From a virus, in the IMG/VR virus record IMGVR_UViG_3300021962_000021, positions 62,001 through 126,000 of that record: a stretch of 64,000 bases of DNA; one strand, written 5' to 3'. Below, piece by piece: positions 47,707-55,403 of the stretch. The notes below the pieces were generated by a model, which ran no database searches, was not told where the DNA came from, and saw only the letters and a program-made list of their open reading frames with translations. The translations under genes were made by a program, and so were the position numbers. Within the stretch, counting starts at the first letter, position 1, and the number at the start of each line of letters is the position of its first letter.

Positions 47707-48024
47707 ATGAGTAGAAAGAAAAGGTCAGATAGAAACCACGTTATATACGAAATTGTGAATACATCAAACGGCAAATCGTATATCGGTATAACTGCCGCAA
47801 TTGGACGTAGGTTTCATTATTCTGCTCACTTGCGTTTCTTAAAACACCAGAGCAGAGCCCGTAAAGAGAAAAAGCAATGGGCATTGTATATTGATATGCG
47901 TGAGAATGATCCTGAAGTTTACGAATTGTTTATCGTTGACGTAGTAAGGGGTAAAGCATTAGCTCACCAAATCGAAACGGAATTGTTAAAAGAATTTAAT
48001 TACGAACTAAATAGTACACATTAA
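47707..48024 (+). CDS. GIY-YIG nuclease-domain protein, 105 aa
   Basis: V-I-Y-E-I (12-16) and S-Y-I-G-I-T (about 24-29) are the GIY and YIG elements, followed by the helical R-R-F-H-Y-S-A-H and a late E-T-E-L-L-K with the catalytic-type Glu. A single-domain form, as in free-standing phage homing-type endonucleases or host-DNA nucleases. No DNA-binding module is visible. Confidence 0.7.
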   Translation: MSRKKRSDRNHVIYEIVNTSNGKSYIGITAAIGRRFHYSAHLRFLKHQSRARKEKKQWALYIDMRENDPEVYELFIVDVVRGKALAHQIETELLKEFNYELNSTH

Positions 48025-48025
48025 T

Positions 48026-48397
48026 ATGAGTAAGAGTAAAACAAAAACATTGAAAGGGTTGAAACGTGGTTATGTTGCAACTATTAAAACAAAGATATTC
48101 AACTTTGGTGAAGGTAGGCACAAATACGAAGTGTTTGAATTAACTGGTCCTAAAATGGACAAACCTCGTTTCTTTGTTGATGAAGATTCAGTGCGTATGT
48201 TTGTGAATGCAAATGAAACTGAAACTGCATTGACTAAATCATTTGAGTCAGCAGTTAAGCGTGCTACATCAAAGAGTGAAAGAAAGGAAATGCAGGCTGC
48301 AAAGGAGTTAGGTGAATTGATGCCGGATTTGGAAGCAATTGTGCCGGCGGCAATCCGCGACTCACAAGCAACTAGACCTGAAGATACCGATAAGTAA
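48026..48397 (+). CDS. hypothetical protein, 123 aa, paralogue of 46972
   Basis: M-S-K-S-K-T-K start, Y-E-V-F-E-L-T-G-P-K core shared with 46972. The C-terminal half is a Glu/Ala/Arg helix. Starts 1 nt after the GIY-YIG stop. Confidence 0.6.
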   Translation: MSKSKTKTLKGLKRGYVATIKTKIFNFGEGRHKYEVFELTGPKMDKPRFFVDEDSVRMFVNANETETALTKSFESAVKRATSKSERKEMQAAKELGELMPDLEAIVPAAIRDSQATRPEDTDK

Positions 48398-48415
48398 TTA
48401 ATTAAAACAAATAAT

Positions 48416-48769
48416 ATGAGTAAACAAACAGTAGCAGCGCCCATCACGCTGAGTCAAGCAATTGATGGCGTTAGTAATTCAATTAGTAATATCTTTAGCA
48501 AAGAAGATGTCTTGCGTTTATTGATGCGCATTGAAGTGAATGTTACAGAGCCAGAGTTCACCGAAGATGAAATGCAAGAGTTAATCGACCATGTTCGTGG
48601 TGGACTAGCATATGTAGACTCATCCGAAGTAGTGGATTATGATTCAGCAAGATTTGAAATCGGCGATGGCAATGTAGTTGAATTAAAGGACATTGATATC
48701 GACACTGACCACATTGAAGATGAAATTGAAGAGTCAATCCGTCAATGGTTCGACCACAATGTATTCTAA
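48416..48769 (+). CDS. hypothetical acidic protein, 117 aa
   Basis: Acidic throughout, helix-rich (E-D-E-M-Q-E-L-I-D-H-V), ending Q-W-F-D-H-N-V-F. No family recognised. Higher GC than the flanking genes. Confidence 0.55.
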   Translation: MSKQTVAAPITLSQAIDGVSNSISNIFSKEDVLRLLMRIEVNVTEPEFTEDEMQELIDHVRGGLAYVDSSEVVDYDSARFEIGDGNVVELKDIDIDTDHIEDEIEESIRQWFDHNVF

Positions 48770-48775
48770 AATAAA

Positions 48776-48806
48776 TTTGGCAATATCGAAAATGTTTCGT
48801 ATATTG
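48776..48806 (+). promoter_or_regulatory. probable Bacteroidota-type promoter, weaker -7
   Basis: TTTG at 48776-48779, 20-nt spacer, TATATTG at 48800-48806, one T short of consensus. The 90-nt leader can fold (GGTC ... GGACC, with CCGC-TGGT-GCGG inside). Confidence 0.55.
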
Positions 48807-48896
48807 TAAAACAATAGTGAATGAAACGCCAGTAAAGGTCCCGCTGGTGCGGAGTTCAAATTAGTAATAATTTAGAGGACCAAAAAACAGTTTTTT

Positions 48897-49217
48897 ATGG
48901 CTAAGACAATTAAGTCAAAAGTTGAGTATCAGGTAACAGAGTTAGTAAGCAATTTAAATGAAGCAGCTACTGCTACATCTGAACAAAAGAGAGATTTCTT
49001 CACAACAAGAGCATTGTATAATGCTAAGCGTTTGAGCACTATTGTGAACAAAGCTAAGATTGGTGCAATGGCGTTAGTGTTGACTATGGGTATGGTTGCG
49101 TGTGGTTCAAATAACACAGCAGCTATCAATGTAGCTGACTCTACAGCAGTTAGCGTTGATTCAACTGCAGCAGCAGTAGATACAACAGCTAAGGCTGACA
49201 CTTCTATCGTGAAGTAA
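48897..49217 (+). CDS. membrane/lipoprotein-like protein, 106 aa
   Basis: 50 helical residues precede a hydrophobic segment with a lipobox-like M-V-A-C-G-S (about 68-73). After that come 32 residues of Ala/Thr/Ser/Val/Asp only (repeats like D-S-T-A). The long N-terminal region is unusual for a lipoprotein; it may instead be a membrane protein with an Ala/Thr-rich tail. Confidence 0.55.
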   Translation: MAKTIKSKVEYQVTELVSNLNEAATATSEQKRDFFTTRALYNAKRLSTIVNKAKIGAMALVLTMGMVACGSNNTAAINVADSTAVSVDSTAAAVDTTAKADTSIVK

Positions 49218-49222
49218 TTTAT

Positions 49223-49286
49223 TGGCGGCTAGCCGTTTCATAAGTGGTTATTCTCAAAAACTTCACAGAGTTACTGACTACCGCCA
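49223..49286 (+). ncRNA. small structured RNA, copy 1 of a pair
   Basis: TGGCGG (49223-49228) pairs with CCGCCA (49281-49286). Inside, AAGT (49242-49245) and ACTT (49260-49263) enclose the loop motif GGTTATTCTC. The same loop and a compensated stem occur in the second RNA at 49332. Function unknown. Confidence 0.55.
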
Positions 49287-49295
49287 TGTTATTAT

Positions 49296-49328
49296 AGCGT
49301 AGGATGGGTTCGACTCCCTACCTACGCT
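49296..49328 (+). ncRNA. tRNA minihelix with T loop
   Basis: AGCGTAGG (49296-49303) pairs with CCTACGCT (49321-49328). GGG-TTCGACT-CCC forms the T-loop end with a two-base internal mismatch. No D or anticodon arm. Second example of the minihelix at 18533. Confidence 0.6.
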
Positions 49329-49331
49329 CTA

Positions 49332-49405
49332 TGTTAGGATTGCATCTCGATTCTTACTCAAATGGTTATTCTCCGATTTTACTTTACAAACAAAGCATTC
49401 TAACA
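49332..49405 (+). ncRNA. small structured RNA, copy 2 of a pair
   Basis: TGTTAG (49332-49337) pairs with CTAACA (49400-49405). AAAT (49360-49363) and ATTT (49376-49379) enclose the same GGTTATTCTC loop as at 49246. The change from G-C to A-T within that stem is compensatory. Confidence 0.55.
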
Positions 49406-49407
49406 AT

Positions 49408-49439
49408 AAGACCAGTGCACGAGAGCGCTGGTCTTTTTT
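49408..49439 (+). terminator. intrinsic terminator after the small RNAs
   Basis: AAGACCAG and CTGGTCTT form an 8-bp stem with loop TGCACGAGAGCG followed by TTTT. The stem is close to the terminator at 21934. Confidence 0.8.
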
Positions 49440-49459
49440 ATTAACTAATGTATTAAATT

Positions 49460-49876
49460 ATGATTGAATTAGATACACCAATACAGCGGTTGGGTAGAGA
49501 GCCAACTGTGCGTATTGCAAATATGGCATTGAGGTGGTGCAAACGAAAGTTTGGAGTAAACAATCGTAAAAAATATGCACCAATCTGGACCATACAAAAA
49601 GCACCGGTGCCTGACCTGTGTGGTGAGTATGACGATAGTGAAAACGAAGTGATTATTTATTGGGATGGTTGCGACGATGTGCGAGAGCTCATAGCAACCT
49701 GTATACATGAATGGACACATCAATTACAACCTATAACAACAAAATATTATAAATACCCTGGCTCATATAGCAGGAACCCGTACGAGAGGCAAGCTCGATA
49801 TAGAGAAAAGAAATACACCCCGATATTTTGGGATGAATACAAACATAAAATAAACAAACAATGCAAGAAGCAATAA
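49460..49876 (+). CDS. HExxH metallopeptidase-like protein, 138 aa
   Basis: I-A-T-C-I-H-E-W-T-H-Q has HExxH at 83-87, with a following N-P-Y-E-R-Q-A where the Glu is well placed as third zinc ligand, the pattern of SprT-like or minigluzincin proteins. The C-terminus is basic. No signal peptide. It overlaps the next gene by 16 nt. Confidence 0.6.
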   Translation: MIELDTPIQRLGREPTVRIANMALRWCKRKFGVNNRKKYAPIWTIQKAPVPDLCGEYDDSENEVIIYWDGCDDVRELIATCIHEWTHQLQPITTKYYKYPGSYSRNPYERQARYREKKYTPIFWDEYKHKINKQCKKQ

Positions 49877-50091
49877 AGATATTAGAACATAGTGAAGTGG
49901 TCCTTATGAAAAAGATTAAAGCAATGAAGGACGGTAAACCTAAGTATGCAGCAAGTGAAAGGTTGAGTGAATTACGCATGGCAATTCATATACTTAAAAC
50001 ACACGACGCATTGGATGAAATGATGGCAGAGAATGAAGATGCTATTCTTGCAGAACAATTTACACAACATCCCCCGCAGGCAAAAGCATAA
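49861..50091 (+). CDS. hypothetical helical protein, 76 aa
   Basis: Two helices (E-A-I-K-I-L-E-H and S-E-R-L-S-E-L-R-M) with an acidic end; the second half has A-E-N-E-D-A. No family recognised. Confidence 0.55.
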   Translation: MQEAIKILEHSEVVLMKKIKAMKDGKPKYAASERLSELRMAIHILKTHDALDEMMAENEDAILAEQFTQHPPQAKA

Positions 50092-50096
50092 ACCCT

Positions 50097-50133
50097 GCCG
50101 GACACCCGAGATAAAATAAATTCAGCAAAGATA
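50097..50133 (+). repeat. 37-nt leader repeat, copy 2
   Basis: GCCGGA followed by ATAAAATAAATTCAGCAAAG ATA (written with a break). Same element as at 44805-44841, again placed just upstream of a small gene. Confidence 0.6.
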
Positions 50134-50142
50134 ACATATAGT

Positions 50143-50364
50143 ATGAATACAATAGAGAACATAACAATAGATAGACTTACTACCATAGAGAAAGAAAGAG
50201 AAACTACAATGGCAGACACTAACTTTCAACAATGGTGTAAGGATATGAAGATAGGTTATATGGTCCAAAAGAGAGAAGGCATAGATAATGCTAACGCACT
50301 AATGCAACAATGGAACAACGAAGTTCAATCTGGACTACCTGAATTTATACGAAGGTGGTTTTAA
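50143..50364 (+). CDS. hypothetical protein, 73 aa
   Basis: Start ATG 50143; a later ATG (M-A-D-T-N-F) is possible. Ends L-P-E-F-I-R-R-W-F. No family recognised. Confidence 0.5.
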   Translation: MNTIENITIDRLTTIEKERETTMADTNFQQWCKDMKIGYMVQKREGIDNANALMQQWNNEVQSGLPEFIRRWF

Positions 50365-50804
50365 GATAAAAGGCTTACTCATATACAAAGTGAATAACAA
50401 AATGTATTCACGCCCCCGCTAGCAGTAACTTGCTAGCGGGTTCTTTGTGCCCTCCCGTTTCTACCCCACTGCGCACTGAATTTCGTGTAGCTCAAAAAGA
50501 GAGCGCATTGTAAAAGCGGGTCGGATACGTGCGAATACCGGGGGCAATTTTTTCGCTATAGAGCGCAATTTTGATATATGAGTTGACACTCATGTGGAAA
50601 AATATATTTACCTAAATACGAAGGAAAAAGAAAAAAACCTCGATAGTTATAAAAGACAGCAGCAGCAAAACAGCAAAGATAGCAAATAAAGCAAGACAGT
50701 AGACAGTATAACGCTTTAATCTATTTTCCTTTATACTTATTAATACGAATTCGAATATCAGTTGACTGATGGTTATTTATTTTTTAACCCTAAACTGAAA
50801 CAAA
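50365..50804. other. 440-nt gap with GC-rich islands
   Basis: Contains a GC-rich hairpin (50415-50440), a TGCGCA site (50470) like those near 45.9 kb, several AGCGCA/GCGC motifs, TTGACA (50583) with TATATTTA (50603), and a purine-rich AGCAAA repeat (50670-50700). No gene supported. Confidence 0.45.
50415..50446 (+). terminator. probable intrinsic terminator
   Basis: CCCGCTAGC (50415-50423) and GCTAGCGGG (50432-50440) form a perfect 9-bp stem with an 8-nt loop, followed by TTCTTT. The T-tract is short. Confidence 0.6.
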
Positions 50805-50915
50805 ATGGCAGTATTAGATTTCGTATTAAACCTTCAATTCGTTGTTGGTTTAGTAGTAGGTTGGAAAGTTCTTCCTTACCTAATTGATTTCGGAAAGAAG
50901 TTTTTAAAGAAATAA
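50805..50915 (+). CDS. tiny membrane protein, 36 aa
   Basis: ATG 50805, stop 50913-50915. Hydrophobic (F-V-V-G-L-V-V-G-W-K-V) with a basic end (K-K-F-L-K-K). A strong terminator follows at once, so it is a single-gene transcript, which supports its being real. Confidence 0.6.
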   Translation: MAVLDFVLNLQFVVGLVVGWKVLPYLIDFGKKFLKK

Positions 50916-50922
50916 AAAAGAG

Positions 50923-50951
50923 ACCCCACCAAAAGTGGGGTTTTTCTTTTT
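50923..50951 (+). terminator. intrinsic terminator
   Basis: ACCCCAC and GTGGGGT form a 7-bp stem with loop CAAAA, followed by TTTTCTTTTT. Confidence 0.9.
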
Positions 50952-50966
50952 CAGATATTTATTATT

Positions 50967-51335
50967 ATGAAATTAAAATCAATATTAGAAGCAACGACTG
51001 TATTTAAAGCAGGAACTGTACCTGTTATGGTTAAGTTAGTATTTTGGGATGAAAAGAACGGATTGAAAGACCCAAAGAAAGTAAATGAGATACTAAGAGT
51101 ATTGGAAAGAAATCTAATGGTTAAGAAATCAGGATTCAAAGGATTAAACATAAATGATGTAATGAATGGATTTAAATACTATGAAGCAACCGATAAGTTA
51201 ATTGGTAATTATCCAAAGCATGTATTCTTACCTACAAACAAACCAATGGGGGCAATTAGTATGAAGAATTGTAATTTCGACCATGAATTACTAAAAGTAT
51301 CAAAGACATTAGAAGTAAAACAGAAAACCGTATAA
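50967..51335 (+). CDS. hypothetical protein, 122 aa
   Basis: Basic alpha/beta protein (F-K-A-G-T-V-P-V-M-V-K-L-V-F-W). Overlaps nothing and is followed by a GTG-started gene 1 nt on. No family recognised. Confidence 0.55.
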   Translation: MKLKSILEATTVFKAGTVPVMVKLVFWDEKNGLKDPKKVNEILRVLERNLMVKKSGFKGLNINDVMNGFKYYEATDKLIGNYPKHVFLPTNKPMGAISMKNCNFDHELLKVSKTLEVKQKTV

Positions 51336-51336
51336 T

Positions 51337-51678
51337 GTGTTAAGTGAAAGAGTATATCAGAAAGCATCAGATGATTTTGGAACGCCAGTTGGTGTAGCAA
51401 AGATATTAGGTTATAAAAAGAAATCAGAACATATTGAAGAAATTTCACAAGAGAACTATAAAGACCTATCAAAACAATTAGATATTAATTGGATTATAGC
51501 AGAAACCGTTTTGGATGGTAATTACAAAGAATTACAAAGAGAGATATATAGATTAAGGAAAACAAACAAAAGATTAAAATCGGAATTAAGTATATATAAA
51601 AGAGCATTCGATATAATAAATGGCAAAGATAATACCAATAACGCAAAATCCACAAAGATACACACAACAAACGAATAG
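51337..51678 (+). CDS. hypothetical coiled-coil protein, 113 aa, GTG start
   Basis: GTG at 51337 gives M-L-S-E-R-V-Y-Q-K-A-S. N-terminal Y-Q-K-A-S-D-D-F-G-T-P looks like a helix-turn-helix style start, and the C-terminal half is a coiled coil (L-R-K-T-N-K-R-L-K-S). Overlaps the next gene by 59 nt. Confidence 0.55.
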   Translation: MLSERVYQKASDDFGTPVGVAKILGYKKKSEHIEEISQENYKDLSKQLDINWIIAETVLDGNYKELQREIYRLRKTNKRLKSELSIYKRAFDIINGKDNTNNAKSTKIHTTNE

Positions 51679-52783
51679 TTGGGTAATATCGGCTTCTCCC
51701 AATATCTCGCCAATCACTATTGAAAAAGGAATTTCTATCGGAAACCTTAAACCCGTATTAGAAGTGGATGGTATTATAGTGAAAGCAGATGATTGGTATT
51801 TGTGTTCGCAAAAGACAATAGATGCTTTACAAACTTCTAACAATCCACACTACGCAATAGAATCTAACGGTCCTATCAAAGTGAAAGATAAAGAGGTTTT
51901 GATGGGTAAGAGTATTAAGATAATAGAGATAGATGTAGATAAGTTAAAGAAAGAAGCAGAAGGGTTAGATTTCCAAAACCGTAAAGCTGCCGTTTCTTAT
52001 GTAGATTATATATTTGAAGGTGATACGCAGGACGGTGTTCCGGTAAACCTCATTCGACAAATCAATTATACACTTAACCCTACTATTGATAGACCCGTAG
52101 ATAAGTATGGATTACATTCCTTTCAGTTAGGGGATGATGATACTATATACTCTATTGATAAATTAAATACAGAAACAAAACAGTCCGATGGGACATTAGA
52201 TAAGAGTAAATTAGAAAACTTTCTTCAAAACTTACAAAATAGGCTTATCATACTCCGTAGTGATTTTAATATGATTAAGGATGTATTCTATAATGGAACA
52301 TTCCCTGATTCTCAAGTTACTATTGATTTCGAAAAGGTCGCAACTACTGGTCTAAGTGATACTGCTAAAGAAGAACCACCGGTAGTATTCAAGTATACTC
52401 AACTTGCTCAAGTGGTAGAAACACCACTTACTTCTACTTCCTCCGGGTCTGCGGATAATACAACCAATAATACCACTACTACCGAGCCTACACCATTACA
52501 ACCTGGTCAACCGGCTACAAACCCAACTCCACCAATCATCCAATTAAAGATGAGAAAGAAAAGAGATTTGCGTTCTAATACTATACCGGTGTGGAGAAAT
52601 GACCCGACCGTTGGTGATAAGGGTGGGAGAAAAAGGTTAATCAAAGAAGGTGATACATTTTGGGGATACTTCTTTAAAGATTGGGAACATGGGCAAAAGG
52701 TATGGGTTGTATATGAATCGGATAAAACTACCATTGTTGGATGGGGTGTTGCTGATAGAAACGATTTTGTCGATCCTGTATAA
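51620..52783 (+). CDS. hypothetical protein, 387 aa, possible structural protein
   Basis: The N-terminal part has I-K-V-K-D-K-E-V and Y-V-D-Y-I-F-E-G-D repeats. A Thr/Asn/Pro-rich linker (about 270-300) separates a C-terminal domain with W-G-Y-F-F-K-D-W and W-V-V-Y-E-S-D-K (SH3-like strand pattern). Domain plus linker suggests a virion or host-binding protein, not proven. Confidence 0.5.
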   Translation: MAKIIPITQNPQRYTQQTNSWVISASPNISPITIEKGISIGNLKPVLEVDGIIVKADDWYLCSQKTIDALQTSNNPHYAIESNGPIKVKDKEVLMGKSIKIIEIDVDKLKKEAEGLDFQNRKAAVSYVDYIFEGDTQDGVPVNLIRQINYTLNPTIDRPVDKYGLHSFQLGDDDTIYSIDKLNTETKQSDGTLDKSKLENFLQNLQNRLIILRSDFNMIKDVFYNGTFPDSQVTIDFEKVATTGLSDTAKEEPPVVFKYTQLAQVVETPLTSTSSGSADNTTNNTTTTEPTPLQPGQPATNPTPPIIQLKMRKKRDLRSNTIPVWRNDPTVGDKGGRKRLIKEGDTFWGYFFKDWEHGQKVWVVYESDKTTIVGWGVADRNDFVDPV

Positions 52784-52803
52784 TTATTTTAAACTGTTAT
52801 ATT

Positions 52804-53079
52804 ATGAATAAATTAAAGTTATTAAACGAAAGTGTAATAAAGTGGATGGAACATATCGGAGTGGTCATGCGAATAATAGCATTTGGCACTCTTTCTATTA
52901 TGGGACCTGATACACCCTTTCTCGCTATGTGGATATGGAATACTATTGATGCAATCATTCTTACATATGCCGCATGGGAAAGAGATAATAAAGCATACGT
53001 TATCTTAAACACTTTTTGGTGTATTGTTGGATTGGTAGGTATTTACACATCAATTTACGGAAATGGTATCAATCATTAA
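52804..53079 (+). CDS. membrane protein, 91 aa
   Basis: Two or three hydrophobic segments (about 16-35, 38-55 and 65-86). The pattern W-I-W-N-T-I-D-A-I-I-L-T-Y-A-A-W-E recalls small phage-encoded membrane proteins with PnuC-like helices. Overlaps the next gene by 17 nt. Confidence 0.55.
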   Translation: MNKLKLLNESVIKWMEHIGVVMRIIAFGTLSIMGPDTPFLAMWIWNTIDAIILTYAAWERDNKAYVILNTFWCIVGLVGIYTSIYGNGINH

Positions 53080-53206
53080 TAAACTTTCCGATTGGTTTAC
53101 GGTTATAATCCTCCTACCCGTTGTTTTAATTAGCCTGGCTTGCGCCATTTTGTATTGGGGTATAAAGTTACCTTTTTGGTATGTTGCACGAAAAATGAAG
53201 AGATAA
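53063..53206 (+). CDS. small membrane protein, 47 aa
   Basis: ATG 53063, stop 53204-53206. Hydrophobic centre (V-I-I-L-L-P-V-V-L-I-S-L-A-C-A) with a basic end (A-R-K-M-K-R). The next gene starts directly after the stop. Confidence 0.55.
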   Translation: MVSIINKLSDWFTVIILLPVVLISLACAILYWGIKLPFWYVARKMKR

Positions 53207-53785
53207 ATGGTTATAGATGTATATAACGGAAAATGGGGAGTTCCCGCGAAATGTGGTTCTCGATATTTTTCTAAAACCGTATTATTACTTAATTCACACA
53301 TTAATATAAATTATAGAGTTCCGTTTGAAAAATTAAACAAACTGGGATTAGAAGTGATTATAATACGAAATCCACTTTCACATTTAGAATCTGCTTTACA
53401 AACGGAAGTGATGGAGTGTTGGGATGATTCGGATAAAATTCTAAAGATATTATTAAAATTTTCCGATATACAATTTGGTGGAACACACTATCATCCACAT
53501 TTTTGTGAAAAAATATATTATATTTGGTATAATAGTGAATTGAGAATAGTGGATTTATCCAATCTTTCCGGATTTATGGAAGAAATATTGAAAACCATAC
53601 CATACAATCAAAATGAATACGATTTTCATACTGAACCAAATTATAAATCAAAAAAAGAAGTTTGGGATAAGTGCGTTGATTTATATCCTGAATTGATGGA
53701 TAAATTGATTAGATATACCCAAAGTGATATGAAGTATTATAATGCTTTATTGAATAAGGATAAGAGTTTAATTAAAATAATATAG
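53207..53785 (+). CDS. sulfotransferase-like protein, 192 aa
   Basis: V-P-A-K-C-G-S-R-Y-F (12-21) is placed as the 5' phosphosulfate-binding loop, and I-I-I-R-N-P-L-S-H-L-E-S-A-L (about 51-64) as the 3' phosphate motif with R and S. This is the sulfotransferase layout, using PAPS as donor. First of three such genes in the modification cluster. Ends L-I-K-I-I. Confidence 0.6.
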   Translation: MVIDVYNGKWGVPAKCGSRYFSKTVLLLNSHININYRVPFEKLNKLGLEVIIIRNPLSHLESALQTEVMECWDDSDKILKILLKFSDIQFGGTHYHPHFCEKIYYIWYNSELRIVDLSNLSGFMEEILKTIPYNQNEYDFHTEPNYKSKKEVWDKCVDLYPELMDKLIRYTQSDMKYYNALLNKDKSLIKII

Positions 53786-53827
53786 GGTCTATCAATAGAG
53801 ATACCAAAAATTTTCTTTTAAAAAACG

Positions 53828-53847
53828 ACCTCCCCCAACCCCCACCC
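53828..53847. other. C-run element, possible G-quadruplex on the - strand
   Basis: CC-T-CCCCC-AA-CCCCC-A-CCCC directly upstream of the promoter at 53849. This is exceptional base composition for this AT-rich window. Possibly a quadruplex or protein-binding element. Confidence 0.4.
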
Positions 53848-53848
53848 C

Positions 53849-53880
53849 TTTTGGTAAATTCAAAAATTATTCGTATATTT
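53849..53880 (+). promoter_or_regulatory. Bacteroidota-type promoter for the modification cluster
   Basis: TTTG at 53849-53852, 20-nt spacer, TATATTTG at 53873-53880 (perfect -7). The spacer is almost identical to that of the promoter at 12252. Confidence 0.8.
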
Positions 53881-53897
53881 GTTCATAAAACTAAACT

Positions 53898-54461
53898 ATG
53901 ATATTAGAAGATAAAGGTATATCGGTAATTCCAAAGTTTCTATCAAATGAAGAATGTGAATGGATTATAGATAAATGTCTTTCTGATTTGGATTTAAAAG
54001 ATGCGGAAGTATACAATACATATAAAAAAGAAAGTCAGAAAAAGACAAGAAAATCAAAAGTTGCATTTGTGGGTGATTTAAATAACATCAATACAAAAAT
54101 TACAAATGAAATATTAAAAAGAACACCGAAACAAAGAGGTTATGAATTATATGTTGAAAGTTTTCAATTTACAGAATATAATGTAGGCGATTACTTTGAT
54201 TGGCATTCTGATTCAAATGATAATATCTTTAAAGATAGAATATATACAGTTGTGATACAATTAAATGATGAGTATACTTCTGGTGATTTTCAATTAATGT
54301 TAGAAAATTCTATAACATTAAAACCAGGAAAAGGTAATATGTTTATATTTCCATCGGCAATATTACATAGAGTAAAACCCGTAGAATCAGGAAAAAGATA
54401 TTCATTAGTTAGTTGGTTGAAATTAAAAAAAATAGAAAATAATAAAACAGAATTGATATAA
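53898..54461 (+). CDS. 2OG-Fe(II) oxygenase, PKHD-like
   Basis: 187 aa. Iron ligands His103-x-Asp105 (W-H-S-D) and His157 (I-L-H-R-V-K-P-V). Arg167 (K-R-Y-S-L-V-S-W) is placed to bind 2-oxoglutarate. This is a complete jelly-roll dioxygenase of the prolyl-4-hydroxylase/PKHD type. Likely hydroxylates a protein, sugar or lipid; target unknown. First gene after the promoter; overlaps the next by one base. Ends T-E-L-I. Confidence 0.85.
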   Translation: MILEDKGISVIPKFLSNEECEWIIDKCLSDLDLKDAEVYNTYKKESQKKTRKSKVAFVGDLNNINTKITNEILKRTPKQRGYELYVESFQFTEYNVGDYFDWHSDSNDNIFKDRIYTVVIQLNDEYTSGDFQLMLENSITLKPGKGNMFIFPSAILHRVKPVESGKRYSLVSWLKLKKIENNKTELI

Positions 54462-55114
54462 TGGAATTTACAAAATATAATTTCGGGCCCGAATTAATGA
54501 AAACCAATATTGATTTGGATTTATGTAAAGAACTTCTATCCGTTGGGAGAAATGAAATTTTAATAGATAATAAGCTCGATTCCATAACATTTGATACATC
54601 TTACAAATATAGTTTTGAAAATGTAAGTTATTTTAAAAATAAAATTTCCGTTTATATAGAAAATTATATAAAAGAAATTGCCAAAATTAGAAATTTAAAG
54701 CCATTTCGATTTGGAATTAATATTGAAGATTTATGGATTAATTTTCAAAAAAGTAGAGATTTTAATTCTCCACATTTTCATGCATATGATATATCCTTTG
54801 TAATATATGTGGATATGCCGGATGAAATTAAAAATGAAAAAACTATTAAAAGAGGATTTCAAAATGGAAGTATATCATTTTTATATGGACAAAATGTAAA
54901 AAAATTTGATTCAAATGCACAAGAATTTTCAAATACGGTAAATAGTTATATGTCACCGATAACACAGATAAATCATTCACCGATTACAGGGGAAATGTTT
55001 ATATTTCCAGCGTATTTAATGCATTATGTTAGTCCATTTTTTACAAAAGATGTAGAACGGATATCAGTTGCGGGTAATGTCAGTTTAATAGATAATAAAA
55101 AAAGTATAATATAA
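54461..55114 (+). CDS. 2OG-Fe(II) oxygenase-like protein (2OG-FeII_Oxy_5 type)
   Basis: 217 aa. W-I-N-F-Q-K followed by S-P-H-F-H-A (His105 and His107) and I-Y-V-D-M-P, then E-M-F-I-F-P-A-Y-L-M-H-Y-V (His188) and a late R-I-S-V-A-G-N. This is the motif order of the second phage 2OG oxygenase type, in which the first site is H-x-H rather than H-x-D. Ends K-K-S-I-I. Overlaps both neighbours by one base. Confidence 0.75.
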   Translation: MEFTKYNFGPELMKTNIDLDLCKELLSVGRNEILIDNKLDSITFDTSYKYSFENVSYFKNKISVYIENYIKEIAKIRNLKPFRFGINIEDLWINFQKSRDFNSPHFHAYDISFVIYVDMPDEIKNEKTIKRGFQNGSISFLYGQNVKKFDSNAQEFSNTVNSYMSPITQINHSPITGEMFIFPAYLMHYVSPFFTKDVERISVAGNVSLIDNKKSII

Positions 55115-55401
55115 TGAGTTTTAATCCTAAAGAAATTATTAATGCTTGGATTACATCATTCAACCCTAATTCAACACAAAAGAGTTTAGCAGAAGAACGT
55201 ATGAGCATTTGTATGAAGTGTGAGTTTAGAAAAGAAATTATACACAATAAAAAATGGTCTGCAATATGTGGTGGATGTGGATGTCCTTTAGAAAAGAAAA
55301 TATTTACAGACCAGGCCGGAACATGTCCAAAATCAAAGTGGAATAGTGTTGAAGAAAAATATATAAAAACTCTAAAAGTTAAAACTAAAACAATTATTTA
55401 A
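55114..55401 (+). CDS. zinc-ribbon protein of the modification cluster, 95 aa
   Basis: C-M-K-C (about 33-36), then C-G-G-C-G-C (about 51-56) and a final C-P-K-S: at least six Cys for one or two zinc sites. Related small proteins sit beside 2OG oxygenases in other large phages, as far as I recall. Ends T-K-T-I-I. Confidence 0.6.
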   Translation: MSFNPKEIINAWITSFNPNSTQKSLAEERMSICMKCEFRKEIIHNKKWSAICGGCGCPLEKKIFTDQAGTCPKSKWNSVEEKYIKTLKVKTKTII

Positions 55402-55403
55402 TT

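Noticed and set aside
50583-50610. sigma70-like promoter TTGACA with TATATT
   Set aside because: Spacing does not fit the Bacteroidota pattern of the other promoters, and the single match is weak.
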